DNA of 64,000 bases, from positions 54,727 to 118,726 of the forward strand of contig CCNB01000011.1 of assembly GCA_000824785.1 (NCBI GenBank). The letters are read 5' to 3'. Each line of letters opens with the position of its first letter. The stretch's first letter is position 1. Of this stretch, positions 1-8,389 are shown one piece after another. The DNA comes from Mesorhizobium plurifarium. GTDB taxonomy: Bacteria; Pseudomonadota; Alphaproteobacteria; Rhizobiales; Rhizobiaceae. The translations under genes were made by a program, and so were the position numbers. A model generated the notes under the pieces. It searched no databases. It saw nothing but the letters and a program-made list of their open reading frames with translations, and had not been told where the DNA came from.

Positions 1-343
1 TGCGTGTCGCAAGCACGCCGTCGGGGCTAGCCTTGTCGACGGCCGCCGGAAGATGCTGAGCCAGGACGCCGGCCACCTGATCCAGAGGAATCCCGAACTG
101 GCTCGCCAGTTGCTGCAGGCGCTGATCGCCGAGCGCTGCCTTGATCTCGTCGGGCGCGATCGGAAGATTTGCGGCGTTGGTGCTCAGCCAGGATTCGACG
201 CGGTCGCCGAGACCTGACTTCTGCAGCATGGCAAGCACGCCCTGGTAACCGCCGACGCTGGTCAGTGCATCGGCCAGGAGGTTCGAGCCTCCGCCCTGCT
301 GCCCGCCCTGCAATGCGCTTTGCAGACTGTCCAAAAATCCCAT
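1..343 (-). CDS. YidB-like DUF937 protein, C-terminus cut by window edge
   Basis: The frame is open from an ATG at 343 to the window edge, so only the N-terminal 114 residues are present. It begins MGFLDSLQSALQGG and continues through a Gly/Gln-rich linker to helices with GLGDRVESWLST, PDEIKAALGD and DQVAGVLAQHLP. These are hallmarks of the YidB/DUF937 family: small, probably cytosolic proteins without an assigned biochemical role. A GGGAGG ribosome binding site lies just before the ATG. The gene diverges from the OmpA/GTPase cluster. The family call is firm; the function is unknown. Confidence 0.85.
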   Translation of the reverse strand, partial: MGFLDSLQSALQGGQQGGGSNLLADALTSVGGYQGVLAMLQKSGLGDRVESWLSTNAANLPIAPDEIKAALGDQRLQQLASQFGIPLDQVAGVLAQHLPAAVDKASPDGVLATR

Positions 344-727
344 CTGGGAACCTCCCGTCGAAAAATCACATCCGCCGTCGCGCAGCGTTCAGGCGTGATC
401 TATGCCGTTTCGCGGGATTGCGACACTTGACGAAGGTCAGGACCGAAGATGACGAAAGTCACATTCGGCGACAGCCTGATCGCACTTGAACCAGGCGCCG
501 TTCCTGCCACGCTCGTTTGCGGTAAGGGGCCGATAAGCTCAATCCGACCCAGTTCGTAGGACGACTGGCGTGAGCCTCGTCATTGCGGTAGGTGACGATG
601 GACAGGGCTGCGTAAATGCCACGCCCGACAGCCGACGACGGCAATAAGTCGGTTGCCTGTCACACGAATTAGGATTTGATATAACGGTCGTCACAGTGTC
701 AGTGAGCGTGAGAGCCGAGGAAAGAAA
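344..727. other. Intergenic stretch, no supported gene
   Basis: This 384-bp gap separates the divergent YidB-like gene and the coiled-coil gene, so it should hold both promoters. A 36-codon plus-strand frame (449-559, MTKVTFGDSLIALEPG) has a weak Shine-Dalgarno and no recognisable homology. I do not call it a gene. Confidence 0.5.
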
Positions 728-1081
728 ATGAAAGCCGCCGAGCAAGCCGCAAAAGCCGCGGATGGAGCTGCCTCCGCCAATGGGTCGGAAGCCACGATCC
801 ATGCCGAGGCCACGATCGATCAGGTTCGCAATCTCCTGTTCGGAGGCGCGCAGCGATCGCTCGAAAGCAATCTGGCCGGTCTGCGCGAGGAGATGCAGGC
901 CAGCATCAAGCAGCTCCAGGCGGACTTTGCGAAGGAGCTCGCGGCACTGCAGGCACACGTCCTGGAGCTCGAGCGGGAGACCGAACAGAAGCGGCTCGCC
1001 TCGCAAAGGGACATCGGCGCCGCGATTTCGGACCTTGGAGCAACCATCAGCGGGCTAGGATCCGGCCGCGCGGGAAAGTAG
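728..1081 (+). CDS. Small coiled-coil protein of the OmpA/GTPase cluster
   Basis: The 117-residue protein has an Ala-rich start, then a long amphipathic helix (residues ~35-95) with heptad-like spacing (REEMQASIKQLQADFAKEL) typical of a coiled coil. There is no signal peptide or membrane segment, so it is probably cytosolic. Near residue 35 it carries IDQVRNLLFG, which resembles IEQLRKLLF at the start of the next protein; the two may share a docking motif. The start follows GAGGAAAG. One base separates it from the OmpA-like gene, implying co-transcription. No family was recognised. Confidence 0.7.
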   Translation: MKAAEQAAKAADGAASANGSEATIHAEATIDQVRNLLFGGAQRSLESNLAGLREEMQASIKQLQADFAKELAALQAHVLELERETEQKRLASQRDIGAAISDLGATISGLGSGRAGK

Positions 1082-1082
1082 C

Positions 1083-2951
1083 ATGACGTCCGCAGCCGGC
1101 CAGAACCGCGAGATCGAGCAGCTTAGAAAACTGCTCTTTCAAACGGAGGCGGCGCGTCTCGAGGCGCTGGGGGCGGACGTCCTTCTCCTTCAGCAATATA
1201 TCGGCAGCCCCGAACGGCTCGAAACCGCAACGGCCGACATCCTCGTCGCCGCGCTGGAACGCGCCGAAGTCGTTCGGCCGCGCGAGCTGGCCAATGTCAT
1301 CGCGCCGTCGGTGGTCTCCGCGATTCGCAGCGAGATCAGGAACTCGCGCGACCTCATGGTCGACGCGCTCTACCCGATCACGGGCCGGTTGGTCAGCGCG
1401 GCCGTGGCGAATGCCTTCAAGGAACTCGTCGCGCGGCTGGAGCAGCGCCTCAATGCGCTCACATCGACGGAACTGTGGATCGGGCGCATCAAGTCGCTGG
1501 CGACGGGCCGTCCGATCAGCGAGTTCGTTCTGGCAAACGCCAGCCCGCCGCGCGTCAACCGGCTGCTGATGATCGAGCGCGGCAACGGACGCCTCGTCGC
1601 GGACTGGAAGCGCGACGAGACCTCCGACGAGCGCGCCGACCTGCTGAGCGCGATGGTGGCGGCGATCCTGGAATTTTCCGTCCAGGCCCTGGCCGGCGAA
1701 GGCAATCTGCAGCAGCTCGATTTCGGCGGACGCGAGATCGTGCTTCGCGCTTCGCCCCGGTTCATCCTGGCGGCGGAATGCATCGGCCCCCTTCGCCCGG
1801 TCGACAACGCCAGGATCAATTCGCTTTTCTTCGACACGATCGAGAGCATGGACGGCGCCAAGGACTGCGACGCCGCCACGCTGGCTTCGCTGGCCACCTC
1901 CATCGAAGCCGATCCCGCCGCCGAGCCCAAACCGCGTCGCGGCGGAAAGGTCGCCCTGTTCGTGCTCGCGGCTCTCGTCGCCGCCGGGCTGGCATGGCTG
2001 GCGAGCGTCTATTTGACCCGCACCATGTTGGAGCGGCGTACGAACGCCGCGCTTCAGGAGCTGGCCGGCAAGGAACCGCTGTTGGAAAGCTTTCCGCTGC
2101 GGCTGGACTTTGACCATCACGGCCGCAGCATCTCGGTCTCCGGCATAGAACCAAGCCAGGTGCAGACGGCTCCGCTGATCGACGCCCTGGCCAAGGCCGC
2201 CGCGCCCTATCGGGTGGTCGGCCGGATTGGCGTCGTGCCGGGCATGGAACAGTCGGCGGCGCTGCGTGCCGATATCGACGCCCTGCGCCAGTCGGTGACC
2301 GGTCTCCAGGCGGGCATCGACGAAAATCGGCGGGCGATCGCCGAGCTGCAACAATCCCTTGCCGGCCTGCGCAAGTCCGCCGGCGAAACCGGCGAAGCGC
2401 TCGCCGGCCAGCGGCAGTCTCTCGCAGGCCTGCAGGCCCGTATCGACCAGACGCGCGGGCCGAGCCAGGAGGAGCTGCAATCCCTTGCCGGCCTGCGGGC
2501 GGGCATCGACGAGATACGCGCGGCGATGGCCGAGGAAGCAAAAACCAGAAACCAGCAATACGAGGCGGTGCGGTCGATAGCCGACAGCCCCGCCGAGCGG
2601 CTCGATCGCTTCATGGCCTCGACGGCGATCTTCTTCGGCACGAACGACGCGTTTGCCGATGACAAACAGGCTGAGCAACAGATCCAAGATCTGGCCGGAC
2701 TTCTTGCCGGCAACGACCTGAGAATCCGGATTGTCGGCCACGCGGACGATACCGGGACGGAATCGACCAACCGCGTGGTTGCCCGCAAGAGAGCCGATCA
2801 GGTGGTGCGCAAATTGGTTTCGCTCGGGATCGAGCCATCGCGATTGTTCGTGGTCTCGCGCTCGTCGTCAGTACCGATCTCCGACGTGCCGAGCGAAGGG
2901 AACCGCCGGGTCACCTTCGAAAACGTGTTCCAAGCCGAGCGCCTTCAGTGA
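1083..2951 (+). CDS. OmpA-family protein with cytoplasmic N-domain and one membrane span
   Basis: The 622-residue protein has four parts. A largely helical N-terminal region (~1-285) precedes one transmembrane helix (~290-310, VALFVLAALVAAGLAWLA). A short BON-like stretch and a coiled coil (~400-495, repeated SLAGLRAGIDE-type units) lead to a C-terminal OmpA peptidoglycan-binding domain (~515-615) with VGHADDTG and ARKRADQV. The topology suggests a link from cytosol to cell wall. The stop overlaps the start of the GTPase gene by 4 bp (ATGA), so the two are probably made together. The OmpA domain is firm; the role of the N-terminal part is unknown. Confidence 0.85.
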   Translation: MTSAAGQNREIEQLRKLLFQTEAARLEALGADVLLLQQYIGSPERLETATADILVAALERAEVVRPRELANVIAPSVVSAIRSEIRNSRDLMVDALYPITGRLVSAAVANAFKELVARLEQRLNALTSTELWIGRIKSLATGRPISEFVLANASPPRVNRLLMIERGNGRLVADWKRDETSDERADLLSAMVAAILEFSVQALAGEGNLQQLDFGGREIVLRASPRFILAAECIGPLRPVDNARINSLFFDTIESMDGAKDCDAATLASLATSIEADPAAEPKPRRGGKVALFVLAALVAAGLAWLASVYLTRTMLERRTNAALQELAGKEPLLESFPLRLDFDHHGRSISVSGIEPSQVQTAPLIDALAKAAAPYRVVGRIGVVPGMEQSAALRADIDALRQSVTGLQAGIDENRRAIAELQQSLAGLRKSAGETGEALAGQRQSLAGLQARIDQTRGPSQEELQSLAGLRAGIDEIRAAMAEEAKTRNQQYEAVRSIADSPAERLDRFMASTAIFFGTNDAFADDKQAEQQIQDLAGLLAGNDLRIRIVGHADDTGTESTNRVVARKRADQVVRKLVSLGIEPSRLFVVSRSSSVPISDVPSEGNRRVTFENVFQAERLQ

Positions 2952-3457
2952 TGGTCAGCGCAAAGGTCATGCTGCTGGGTGACATGGGCGTGGGCAAGAC
3001 CTCGATCATGTACCGCCTCGTGCATGATCGTTTCGACGGCGAATACAAATCCACGCTCGGCGTCGAGGTGCTGAGCTACGATGTCCCGGCCGATCCGGCC
3101 CGCGGCGGCGACGCGGCTCGCCTTGTTTTATGGGACACCGACGGCGATTTCGGGACGCGTATCTTCGACACCGTCTACGTGACCGGCGCGTCGGCGGCGA
3201 TCGTCGTGTCGGATGTGACGCGCCCGCAAACGGTGACGCGCATGGTCGAACTGGTTCGCAGCTTCGAGGCGCGATTTCCGGGCAGGCCGTACAGGGCGCT
3301 CGTGAACAAGATCGATCTCGCCGAAGCCCCCGGCAGCGCCGAAGAGATCGGCCAACTGCCGCGATCGAGCGTCAAGTTCGTGAGCGCCAAGGACGGCGAG
3401 GGTATAGTGGACGCCTTTGCCGAACTCGCCGAAACGATACGGCGTCGGCAGCTGTAA
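2948..3457 (+). CDS. Ras/Rab-like small GTPase
   Basis: The 169-residue protein is a minimal Ras-superfamily GTPase. The P-loop GDMGVGKTS is at residues ~10-18, a threonine (STLG) lies in switch I, G4 is NKID (~119) and G5 is SAKDG (~145). G3 reads DTDGD where Ras and Rab have DTAGQ, so the catalytic glutamine position holds aspartate and intrinsic hydrolysis may be slow or need a partner. There is no C-terminal lipidation motif. It overlaps the OmpA-like gene by 4 bp, which suggests the OmpA protein's cytosolic domain is its partner. Prokaryotic Ras-like GTPases of this kind are mostly uncharacterised. Confidence 0.85.
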   Translation: MMVSAKVMLLGDMGVGKTSIMYRLVHDRFDGEYKSTLGVEVLSYDVPADPARGGDAARLVLWDTDGDFGTRIFDTVYVTGASAAIVVSDVTRPQTVTRMVELVRSFEARFPGRPYRALVNKIDLAEAPGSAEEIGQLPRSSVKFVSAKDGEGIVDAFAELAETIRRRQL

Positions 3458-3499
3458 GTTGGAACCGCCGCGGGTCGTCGGAGGAGCACCAGACGCGTT

Positions 3500-3808
3500 G
3501 TGAGTGACGGCCCTGCCAGCGGAACCACCTGGCCGCCCGAATCGTTTCTGCCTATGGCTCTCGCCGACGACATCCAAATGGCGGAACGGCACGTCCTGCT
3601 GGCCGAGCAGCACATCAGGCGCCAACGGGCGCGGATAGCTGCCCTGAAGCGCCATCGGCTACCGAGGGGAAAGGCATCCAACTTTCTGCAGTTGCTCGAG
3701 GATGCACAATCGATGCATCTCCAACACCTGTCGATGTTGTTGGAGCGAGCATCACGCGAAAGAACCGCAGCCGAATCCGCAGCCGCCGTCTCCCTTGGTG
3801 CGGAATGA
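3500..3808 (+). CDS. Small helical hypothetical protein ending the GTPase cluster
   Basis: The 102-residue product, from a GTG start, is predicted to be almost entirely helical, with a basic middle (RRQRARIAALKRHR) and a Glu/Arg-rich C-terminus. GGAGGAG lies 13 bases before the GTG; the in-frame ATG at 3554 is an alternative start. It follows the GTPase by 42 bp on the same strand and is the last chromosomal gene before the left attachment site. No family was recognised. Co-transcription with the GTPase cluster is inferred from spacing only. Confidence 0.55.
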   Translation: MSDGPASGTTWPPESFLPMALADDIQMAERHVLLAEQHIRRQRARIAALKRHRLPRGKASNFLQLLEDAQSMHLQHLSMLLERASRERTAAESAAAVSLGAE

Positions 3809-3844
3809 CCAGCCTCCCGGACTCTTCGAAAGTCGGTTTTGGAA

Positions 3845-3895
3845 GCTTGGTACGCCCAAGGGGAATCGAACCCCTGTTCCCGCCGTGAGAGGGCG
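3845..3895. repeat. attL: 51-bp direct repeat, copy of the tRNA-Glu 3' part
   Basis: These 51 bases are identical to 49202-49252, which covers the anticodon stem-loop through the CCA end of tRNA-Glu. Here the match stops after the anticodon region, so this copy is only a tRNA fragment. That is what tyrosine-recombinase integration into a tRNA 3' end leaves at the far side of an element. Confidence 0.93.
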
Positions 3896-3938
3896 TCATC
3901 TTGGACGTCTCTGCACGGCCTTACTCAACCTTAGACGT

Positions 3939-3968
3939 TTGATTTCAATATGCAATGTGCGCTATTGT
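3939..3968 (+). promoter_or_regulatory. Possible integrase promoter
   Basis: TTGATT and TATTGT are separated by 18 bp, about 70 bp upstream of the integrase ATG and 40 bp inside attL. It is the best sigma70-like match in this gap; assigned by pattern only. Confidence 0.35.
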
Positions 3969-3999
3969 GTAAATGCGACTATCTGCGATTGAGCGGGTT

Positions 4000-4024
4000 C
4001 GTTGCAACGAAACTGTCAACGAAA
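4000..4024 (+). promoter_or_regulatory. Candidate integrase arm-type binding site, left end
   Basis: CGTTGCAACGAAA, four bases, then CAACGAAA. The same two blocks with the same spacing occur in the same orientation at 49147-49171 near attR. Sharing outside the core repeat, at both ends, is expected for arm-type sites. The site also lies in the integrase leader, so it could affect its expression. Confidence 0.5.
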
Positions 4025-4039
4025 ACTCTCGGAGCCGAT

Positions 4040-5281
4040 ATGGCGCATCGTCGCAGCGTTCTGTCCAGCCGAACCAGTCGGGCCGCCCTGCCCTATTCAG
4101 ATGCACCCGAATGGGAGATCATCAATCCAGGTCTGCGCCTTGGTTATCGACGAGGGCGGGGCAGCTACGGTCGGGGCGGCTCGTGGTTGGCCGCCTCGCG
4201 ACTTCCTGACGGGACTCGGATACAGACGAAACTCGGGCGCTCCGACGACGCGACCTCCGCAGATGGGAACGGCGTACTCTCGCATGAGCAGGCAAAGGAC
4301 GCCGCTCGAGCATGGCAGAAGGCGCTGAAGGTCGGCAGCGACGCTCCGGCGGCCTTGACCGTTAACGACGCGTTGGACCGCTATTTCGAAGCGCGCGCTG
4401 CCGAAGGCATGAAGTCGATCGACGACGCCAAAACCAGGGCAGCTTTCCACATCCGACCGAAACTCGGATCAATCAAGGTCGCGGATCTAACGATCGAGAA
4501 GGTTCGCACTTGGCGCGATGGCATGGTGACTGCGCAAAAGCGACTTCGCACCGGCAAATTTGCCAAGAAGCCGAACATCGCGCAGGTAGACCTTGCGGAT
4601 CCCGAAGTGATCCGCCGCCGGCGTGACACGGCCAACCGCACACTGACCACCCTGAAGGCCGCGTTGAATTGGGCGTTCAACAACCGGCTCGTGGCCGACG
4701 ACACCGCTTGGCGTTTGGTGAAACCTTACCGAGGGACCACGTCTGCTCGCGTCCGGTTTCTGTCGCCGGCCGAGCAGAAGGCATTGGTTGCAGCAAGCAA
4801 CGGCGCCATTCGCGATCTGGTGTCGGCCGCCCTGGTGACCGGCGCCCGGTTCGGCGAGCTCGCCCGGCTACGCGTCTCGGACTACGACGCCGCCAACAAA
4901 TCGGTTTTCGTGGCCGAAAGCAAAAGCGGCAAGCCGCGCCACATCCCGCTGCCGACTGGCGGCGCCGAGCTATTTGAACGCCTCTCTGCCGATCGCCCGA
5001 GCGGAGAACCGTTGCTTCGTCAGGAAAGCGGTGCCGCGTGGGCGCCGTCCACCTATAATCGACCGTGGAAGGCTCTGCTCGCCCAAGCCAAGCTGTCAGA
5101 CGTGACCCTGCACGAGATCCGGCACACCTACGCGAGCACGATGGTGCGCAACGGGGCGCCGCTGATCGTCGTGGCGGAGGCGCTCGGCCACAGCGACACC
5201 AGAATGGCCGAGAAGCATTATGCGCACCTGGCGCCGTCGTACGTGGCGGACACGATTAGGCGGCTGGCGCCAGATATTTGA
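4040..5281 (+). CDS. Tyrosine-type site-specific integrase
   Basis: The 413-residue phage-type integrase should catalyse integration and excision at tRNA-Glu. It has an N-terminal arm-binding region, a SAM-like core-binding domain (~100-235) and a C-terminal catalytic domain. The catalytic set is visible: Arg in TGARFGEL, Lys in ESKSGKPRH, HxxR in HEIRHTYAS, His in ALGHSDT and the nucleophile Tyr in KHYAHL. The ATG at 4040 is preferred because GGAG sits 5 bases upstream; an in-frame ATG at 3950 lies within the likely promoter. It lies just inside attL and reads into the element. It appears intact. Confidence 0.93.
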   Translation: MAHRRSVLSSRTSRAALPYSDAPEWEIINPGLRLGYRRGRGSYGRGGSWLAASRLPDGTRIQTKLGRSDDATSADGNGVLSHEQAKDAARAWQKALKVGSDAPAALTVNDALDRYFEARAAEGMKSIDDAKTRAAFHIRPKLGSIKVADLTIEKVRTWRDGMVTAQKRLRTGKFAKKPNIAQVDLADPEVIRRRRDTANRTLTTLKAALNWAFNNRLVADDTAWRLVKPYRGTTSARVRFLSPAEQKALVAASNGAIRDLVSAALVTGARFGELARLRVSDYDAANKSVFVAESKSGKPRHIPLPTGGAELFERLSADRPSGEPLLRQESGAAWAPSTYNRPWKALLAQAKLSDVTLHEIRHTYASTMVRNGAPLIVVAEALGHSDTRMAEKHYAHLAPSYVADTIRRLAPDI

Positions 5282-5300
5282 TCGCCCACAAGATTGGCCG

Positions 5301-6061
5301 CTAGCCATCGAGCTCGCGTCGGAACCGAAGTTGGAGAGTCGCCATCTCGCCTTCCGCGATTGAAAGAGCATTGTCGCCCGCTCGTATCTTAACGTCCCCT
5401 GGCCGCGCATAGCGAGCCACGCCGCGGCTTTCTGATAAATCGTTGAAAAGCTCAACGAAGTCGCCACCGACGTTCCCCAACTTGCGTTCGTTGTTAATCG
5501 ACGAGTGGACAACACCGTGGGTCCTACTGTCGATCGACAATTGCGAACTGGGGATCAATCTCGCTCTTGCCAAGAGTTCGCATGCGCTGAACAAATTGTC
5601 GACATAGGCAGCTTCGAAGCCGTTTCGAAGCTATGCCGAGCAGCGCTTATGAACTGCGATGCGCGTGCTACCAGATCGGCTGCAGTCACCTTGTTCTGTT
5701 GAAAATCGAAGGTCACCGCCCAACGGTTACCGCCGTAGCGGAATGCGGTTAGGTGACCGAAATTAGCGTCCTGTTTGGGCAGCTCAAAGAGTTGGATGTG
5801 CTCTAACATGTCGACGGTAACCGGCTCCCCGACTTTCATCTCAGGTGCTCCGATTCTTAATCGGGCGTTGCCCTTAACCTCTTCATTTAGGCGAACCACG
5901 GGCTTCGGCCCCGCGCCGAAAATCACCTGAGCGGCGACGAGCACAGGTGGGGAAGGCAACGTGCCGGCCTTCTGGCGGGAGACCACTTCAGGGGTGAACC
6001 AGAATTTGAATGCCTGATCGAGGACCCGTTTAGTGAAGTCCTCCGGGCTCAGTTCGTCCAT
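5301..6061 (-). pseudogene. HEPN-like protein gene, frameshifted by an 11-bp duplication
   Basis: Two minus-strand frames together make one protein. The first (from ATG 6061) runs MDELSPEDFTKRVLDQAF to QFISAARHSFE. The second, ending at 5301, has FSACELLARARLIPSSQL, RTHGVVH and GDFVELFNDLSESRGVARYA. At the junction TTCGAAGC occurs twice, 11 bp apart (5613-5620, 5624-5631). Removing 11 bp restores one frame reading HSFEAAYVDNLFSACELLA, about 250 residues. The helical C-part with an R-x5-H motif resembles HEPN domains, which are often RNases in defence and toxin systems; that assignment is moderate. The frame break itself is clear unless it is a sequencing error. Confidence 0.7.
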
Positions 6062-6080
6062 TGATGCCTCGTTCGTCGCG

Positions 6081-6932
6081 TTAGCAAAGCGTCTCGCACG
6101 CCACGCCGTCACCGTCCCGATCCAGCTTGCCGCCCCATGAGCAGTTCTGCAGATACCATTGGGCTTCGTCGCACGAGCTGATCTGCTTGCAGGTCCGCCG
6201 TGGCTCGCATGAATAGCCGCTCTGCGCGACCAGCTTGCGGCTCATGATGCCGAGCGGCTGGCGCGCCGGCGCCGCGCCGTCGGCATGCGACGCGCGCCAG
6301 TCCCACGGCGCTTCGAACTTCCCAACCCACATGCCGACCTTCGCCGCTTGGGCCTTCGCCTGCTGCGCCGCATAAGCACCGTTGCTGTAGCGCGGCCAAT
6401 CGAGCGCTTGGCCGTGCTCGACCATCCATCCCGCCACGCTGGCGCCGTCGGCGCGCCGGCAATCACCGACGAAGCGGTGATATCGGTCCCAGGTCACAAA
6501 CGTGCATTTCACCGGCCTCGAGGCGGCCAGGAAGGTGTCTAGCGCTGCAGCCGATCGCCGGCCGCAGGGATATTCGAAGCCCTTGGCGTCGTCGCAATAT
6601 TGCTTGCTCTCAGGCGCGTCGATGCCGTTGAAGCGGATCCGCTGCCCATGGATCTCGATCGTGTCGCCGTCAATCACGGACGCAATGCCGGTGATCGGCT
6701 TTTGCTTCGGGCCGATCCAGTCCGACGGATTGAGACCGGGGAGGCTGTCGCTATGCTGCATGGCCGTTTGCGCGGCCAGCGCGCCGGCCGCGGCGACGGT
6801 CACGAAGATCAGCCGCCGCGGCACACTCGCCCAACGGCGAGCGCGCGAACGCCGCGCGCCAGTGCGCTTGCGCCACTGGTCAGACCGATTGTCGTGACGA
6901 GACCTGTCCAAGCCCCTCTCTCCCGGCCGCAA
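6081..6932 (-). CDS. Thermonuclease (SNase) family protein with excalibur domain
   Basis: The protein has an Arg-rich N-terminus, a hydrophobic segment (LIFVTVAAAGALAA) that may be a signal or anchor, a staphylococcal-nuclease domain and a C-terminal excalibur motif. The SNase core is recognisable from VIDGDTIEIHGQRIRF, NGIDAPES and YHRFVGDC, which supply the acidic Ca2+ ligands and catalytic Arg/Glu positions. The C-terminal LDRDGDGVACETLC is a Ca2+-binding excalibur loop. A secreted or periplasmic nuclease is likely. The longest frame starts at TTG 6932; GTG 6824 would place the hydrophobic segment at the N-terminus and may be the true start. Such genes are common cargo in rhizobial islands. 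Confidence 0.85.
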   Translation of the reverse strand: MRPGERGLDRSRHDNRSDQWRKRTGARRSRARRWASVPRRLIFVTVAAAGALAAQTAMQHSDSLPGLNPSDWIGPKQKPITGIASVIDGDTIEIHGQRIRFNGIDAPESKQYCDDAKGFEYPCGRRSAAALDTFLAASRPVKCTFVTWDRYHRFVGDCRRADGASVAGWMVEHGQALDWPRYSNGAYAAQQAKAQAAKVGMWVGKFEAPWDWRASHADGAAPARQPLGIMSRKLVAQSGYSCEPRRTCKQISSCDEAQWYLQNCSWGGKLDRDGDGVACETLC

Positions 6933-7109
6933 GAATGCGCCGACCGCGCCTTTGTGTCCAGATCACCGACACATGAGCCCGCCGGGGAGGCCCCACTGCT
7001 AGTGCTACTCGTCATTTGGCTCTAGAGTCAGCGTGTCTTCTGGCATTGCCGTCTCGAGCCAGGCGAGCCGAAAAGAATGCGGATCGATAATCCTGAAGGG
7101 GGAGCAAGA

Positions 7110-8126
7110 ATGAGAACACCGCTCTGCGACCTGCTCGGCATCAAAGTTCCCATTGTCCTCGCGCCGATTATTGCGCCAGTGGGCGGTCCCGCTGGGCCGC
7201 GTCTGGCAGCCGCCGTCAGCGAGGCTGGTGGCCTTGGCATTATAGCACTTTGGCTCGCTGAGATCGAAGTGATACAAACACGCATCCGGGATATCAGATC
7301 GCTGACCGCAAAGCCGTTCGCCATCAACTTGCGATTAGATCTGGGTGTCGTCGCTCGTCTCGAAGCCTGCCTCGAGGAGGGAGCGCGGATAATTTCCCTG
7401 TTCTGGGGTGATCCATCGGATGTGGCGCCTCGGGCCAAGGCCGCTGGCGCGATCGTGATGCAGACGGTGCGCTCGTCAAGGGAAGCACGAGTTGCGGTTG
7501 ACTGCGGAGTCGATGTCGTCGTTGCGCAAGGCTGGGAGGCGGGTGGCCACGTCTGGGGAAATGTCGCGACGATGGCCCTAGTGCCGGCGGTCGTTGACGC
7601 GGTCGCACCAGTCCCCGTGATAGCAGCAGGCGGGATAGCTGATGGCCGCGGGATGGCCGCAGCGCTAGCGCTCGGTGCCGAAGGGGTCTGGATCGGCACC
7701 CGGTTTCTGGCAAGCGCCGAGGCGAACTTTCATGCGCGCTACCGCGAGCGGCTGCTGGCCGCGTCGGAGACCGATACGATCTACCTCGAGAACCTGTTTG
7801 ATGGCGGCCCCTGGACCGATGCGCCTGCTCGCGTCCTGCGCAACAAGACCGTGGCTGAATGGGAAGCTGCCGGGCGTCCGCGACCGGGGCAACGACCCGG
7901 CGAGAATGACATTGTCGCCGTTTCGGCATCAAGGGGCGACATCAAGCGCTACACACCCGTTGCACCTGTCACCGACATCGAGGGCGACATCGACGCACTG
8001 CCAATGTGGGCTGGCCAAGGTGTCGGGCTTGTGAGGAAGATCCAGCCGGCCACAGACATTGTTCGAGAGATCGATGCCGAGGCGCAAACCGTCCTTACGA
8101 GACTGGGGTCGCTAATGCGGGCGTGA
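7110..8126 (+). CDS. Nitronate monooxygenase family (2-nitropropane dioxygenase-like) FMN enzyme
   Basis: The 338-residue TIM-barrel protein belongs to the NMO family, which oxidises alkyl nitronates with FMN and oxygen. Visible features are the N-terminal PIVLAPI, the AGGLGII strand, VVAQGWEAGGH with the His expected near the flavin, AAGGIADGRGMAAALALGA (phosphate binding) and GVWIGTRFLAS. The ATG at 7110 is chosen for its GGGGGAG Shine-Dalgarno; 7077 is an upstream alternative. It stands alone, followed by a terminator-like hairpin at 8293-8320. It looks intact, and its link to the element's other genes is unclear. Related enoyl reductases share the fold, so substrate is uncertain. Confidence 0.85.
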   Translation: MRTPLCDLLGIKVPIVLAPIIAPVGGPAGPRLAAAVSEAGGLGIIALWLAEIEVIQTRIRDIRSLTAKPFAINLRLDLGVVARLEACLEEGARIISLFWGDPSDVAPRAKAAGAIVMQTVRSSREARVAVDCGVDVVVAQGWEAGGHVWGNVATMALVPAVVDAVAPVPVIAAGGIADGRGMAAALALGAEGVWIGTRFLASAEANFHARYRERLLAASETDTIYLENLFDGGPWTDAPARVLRNKTVAEWEAAGRPRPGQRPGENDIVAVSASRGDIKRYTPVAPVTDIEGDIDALPMWAGQGVGLVRKIQPATDIVREIDAEAQTVLTRLGSLMRA

Positions 8127-8152
8127 CGACTTCCGCACAGGGCGCCGGTTGC

Positions 8153-8259
8153 GCAGGATACCGCTCCATCTGCTGGCGATAGAAGCGGATCCAGCTCGGC
8201 AAATCGGCGATCCGAAACGTCCCCCGCCAGACCCCTTTCTCGATCGTGAATGTGCCTGC
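8153..8259 (-). pseudogene. 107-bp duplicated fragment of the small gene at 8670-8879
   Basis: This segment matches 8743-8849 at 100 of 107 bases by hand alignment. On the minus strand it still reads TFTIEKGVWRGTF and LPSWIRFYRQQMERYP, but a TGA precedes it and no start is available. It is a truncated extra copy lying between the NMO gene and the RiPP-like gene. Confidence 0.8.
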
Positions 8260-8292
8260 AGGCGAAGATCATCTGCAGGTTCGTAAGGCGCG

Positions 8293-8320
8293 CCCGTCAG
8301 CTCCGGCTGGCGGGTTCTTT
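8293..8320 (+). terminator. Rho-independent terminator after the NMO gene
   Basis: CCCGTCAGC and GCTGGCGGG form a 9-bp stem (one G-U) around a TCCG loop, followed by TTCTTT. It lies 166 bp after the NMO stop and just before the promoter of the small peptide gene. Confidence 0.65.
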
Positions 8321-8326
8321 GTCGTC

Positions 8327-8355
8327 TTGACAACCACCGGTCGCGCAGGTCATTT
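8327..8355 (+). promoter_or_regulatory. Candidate promoter of the RiPP-like peptide gene
   Basis: A perfect -35 TTGACA is followed after 17 bp by a weak -10, TCATTT. It directly follows the upstream terminator and ends 35 bp before the peptide ATG, so the peptide gene is probably a monocistron. Confidence 0.5.
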
Positions 8356-8389
8356 CTGTCAAGTTTCTGTGATCAACGGGGGGATTCCC

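Noticed and set aside
449..559. 36-codon plus-strand frame in the left intergenic region
   Set aside because: Weak start signal, no homology recognised and no operon context.
1047..2741. Long minus-strand frame (564 codons) opposite the OmpA-like gene
   Set aside because: It is antisense to a gene with clear domain content, lacks its own homology and arises from GC-rich third positions.
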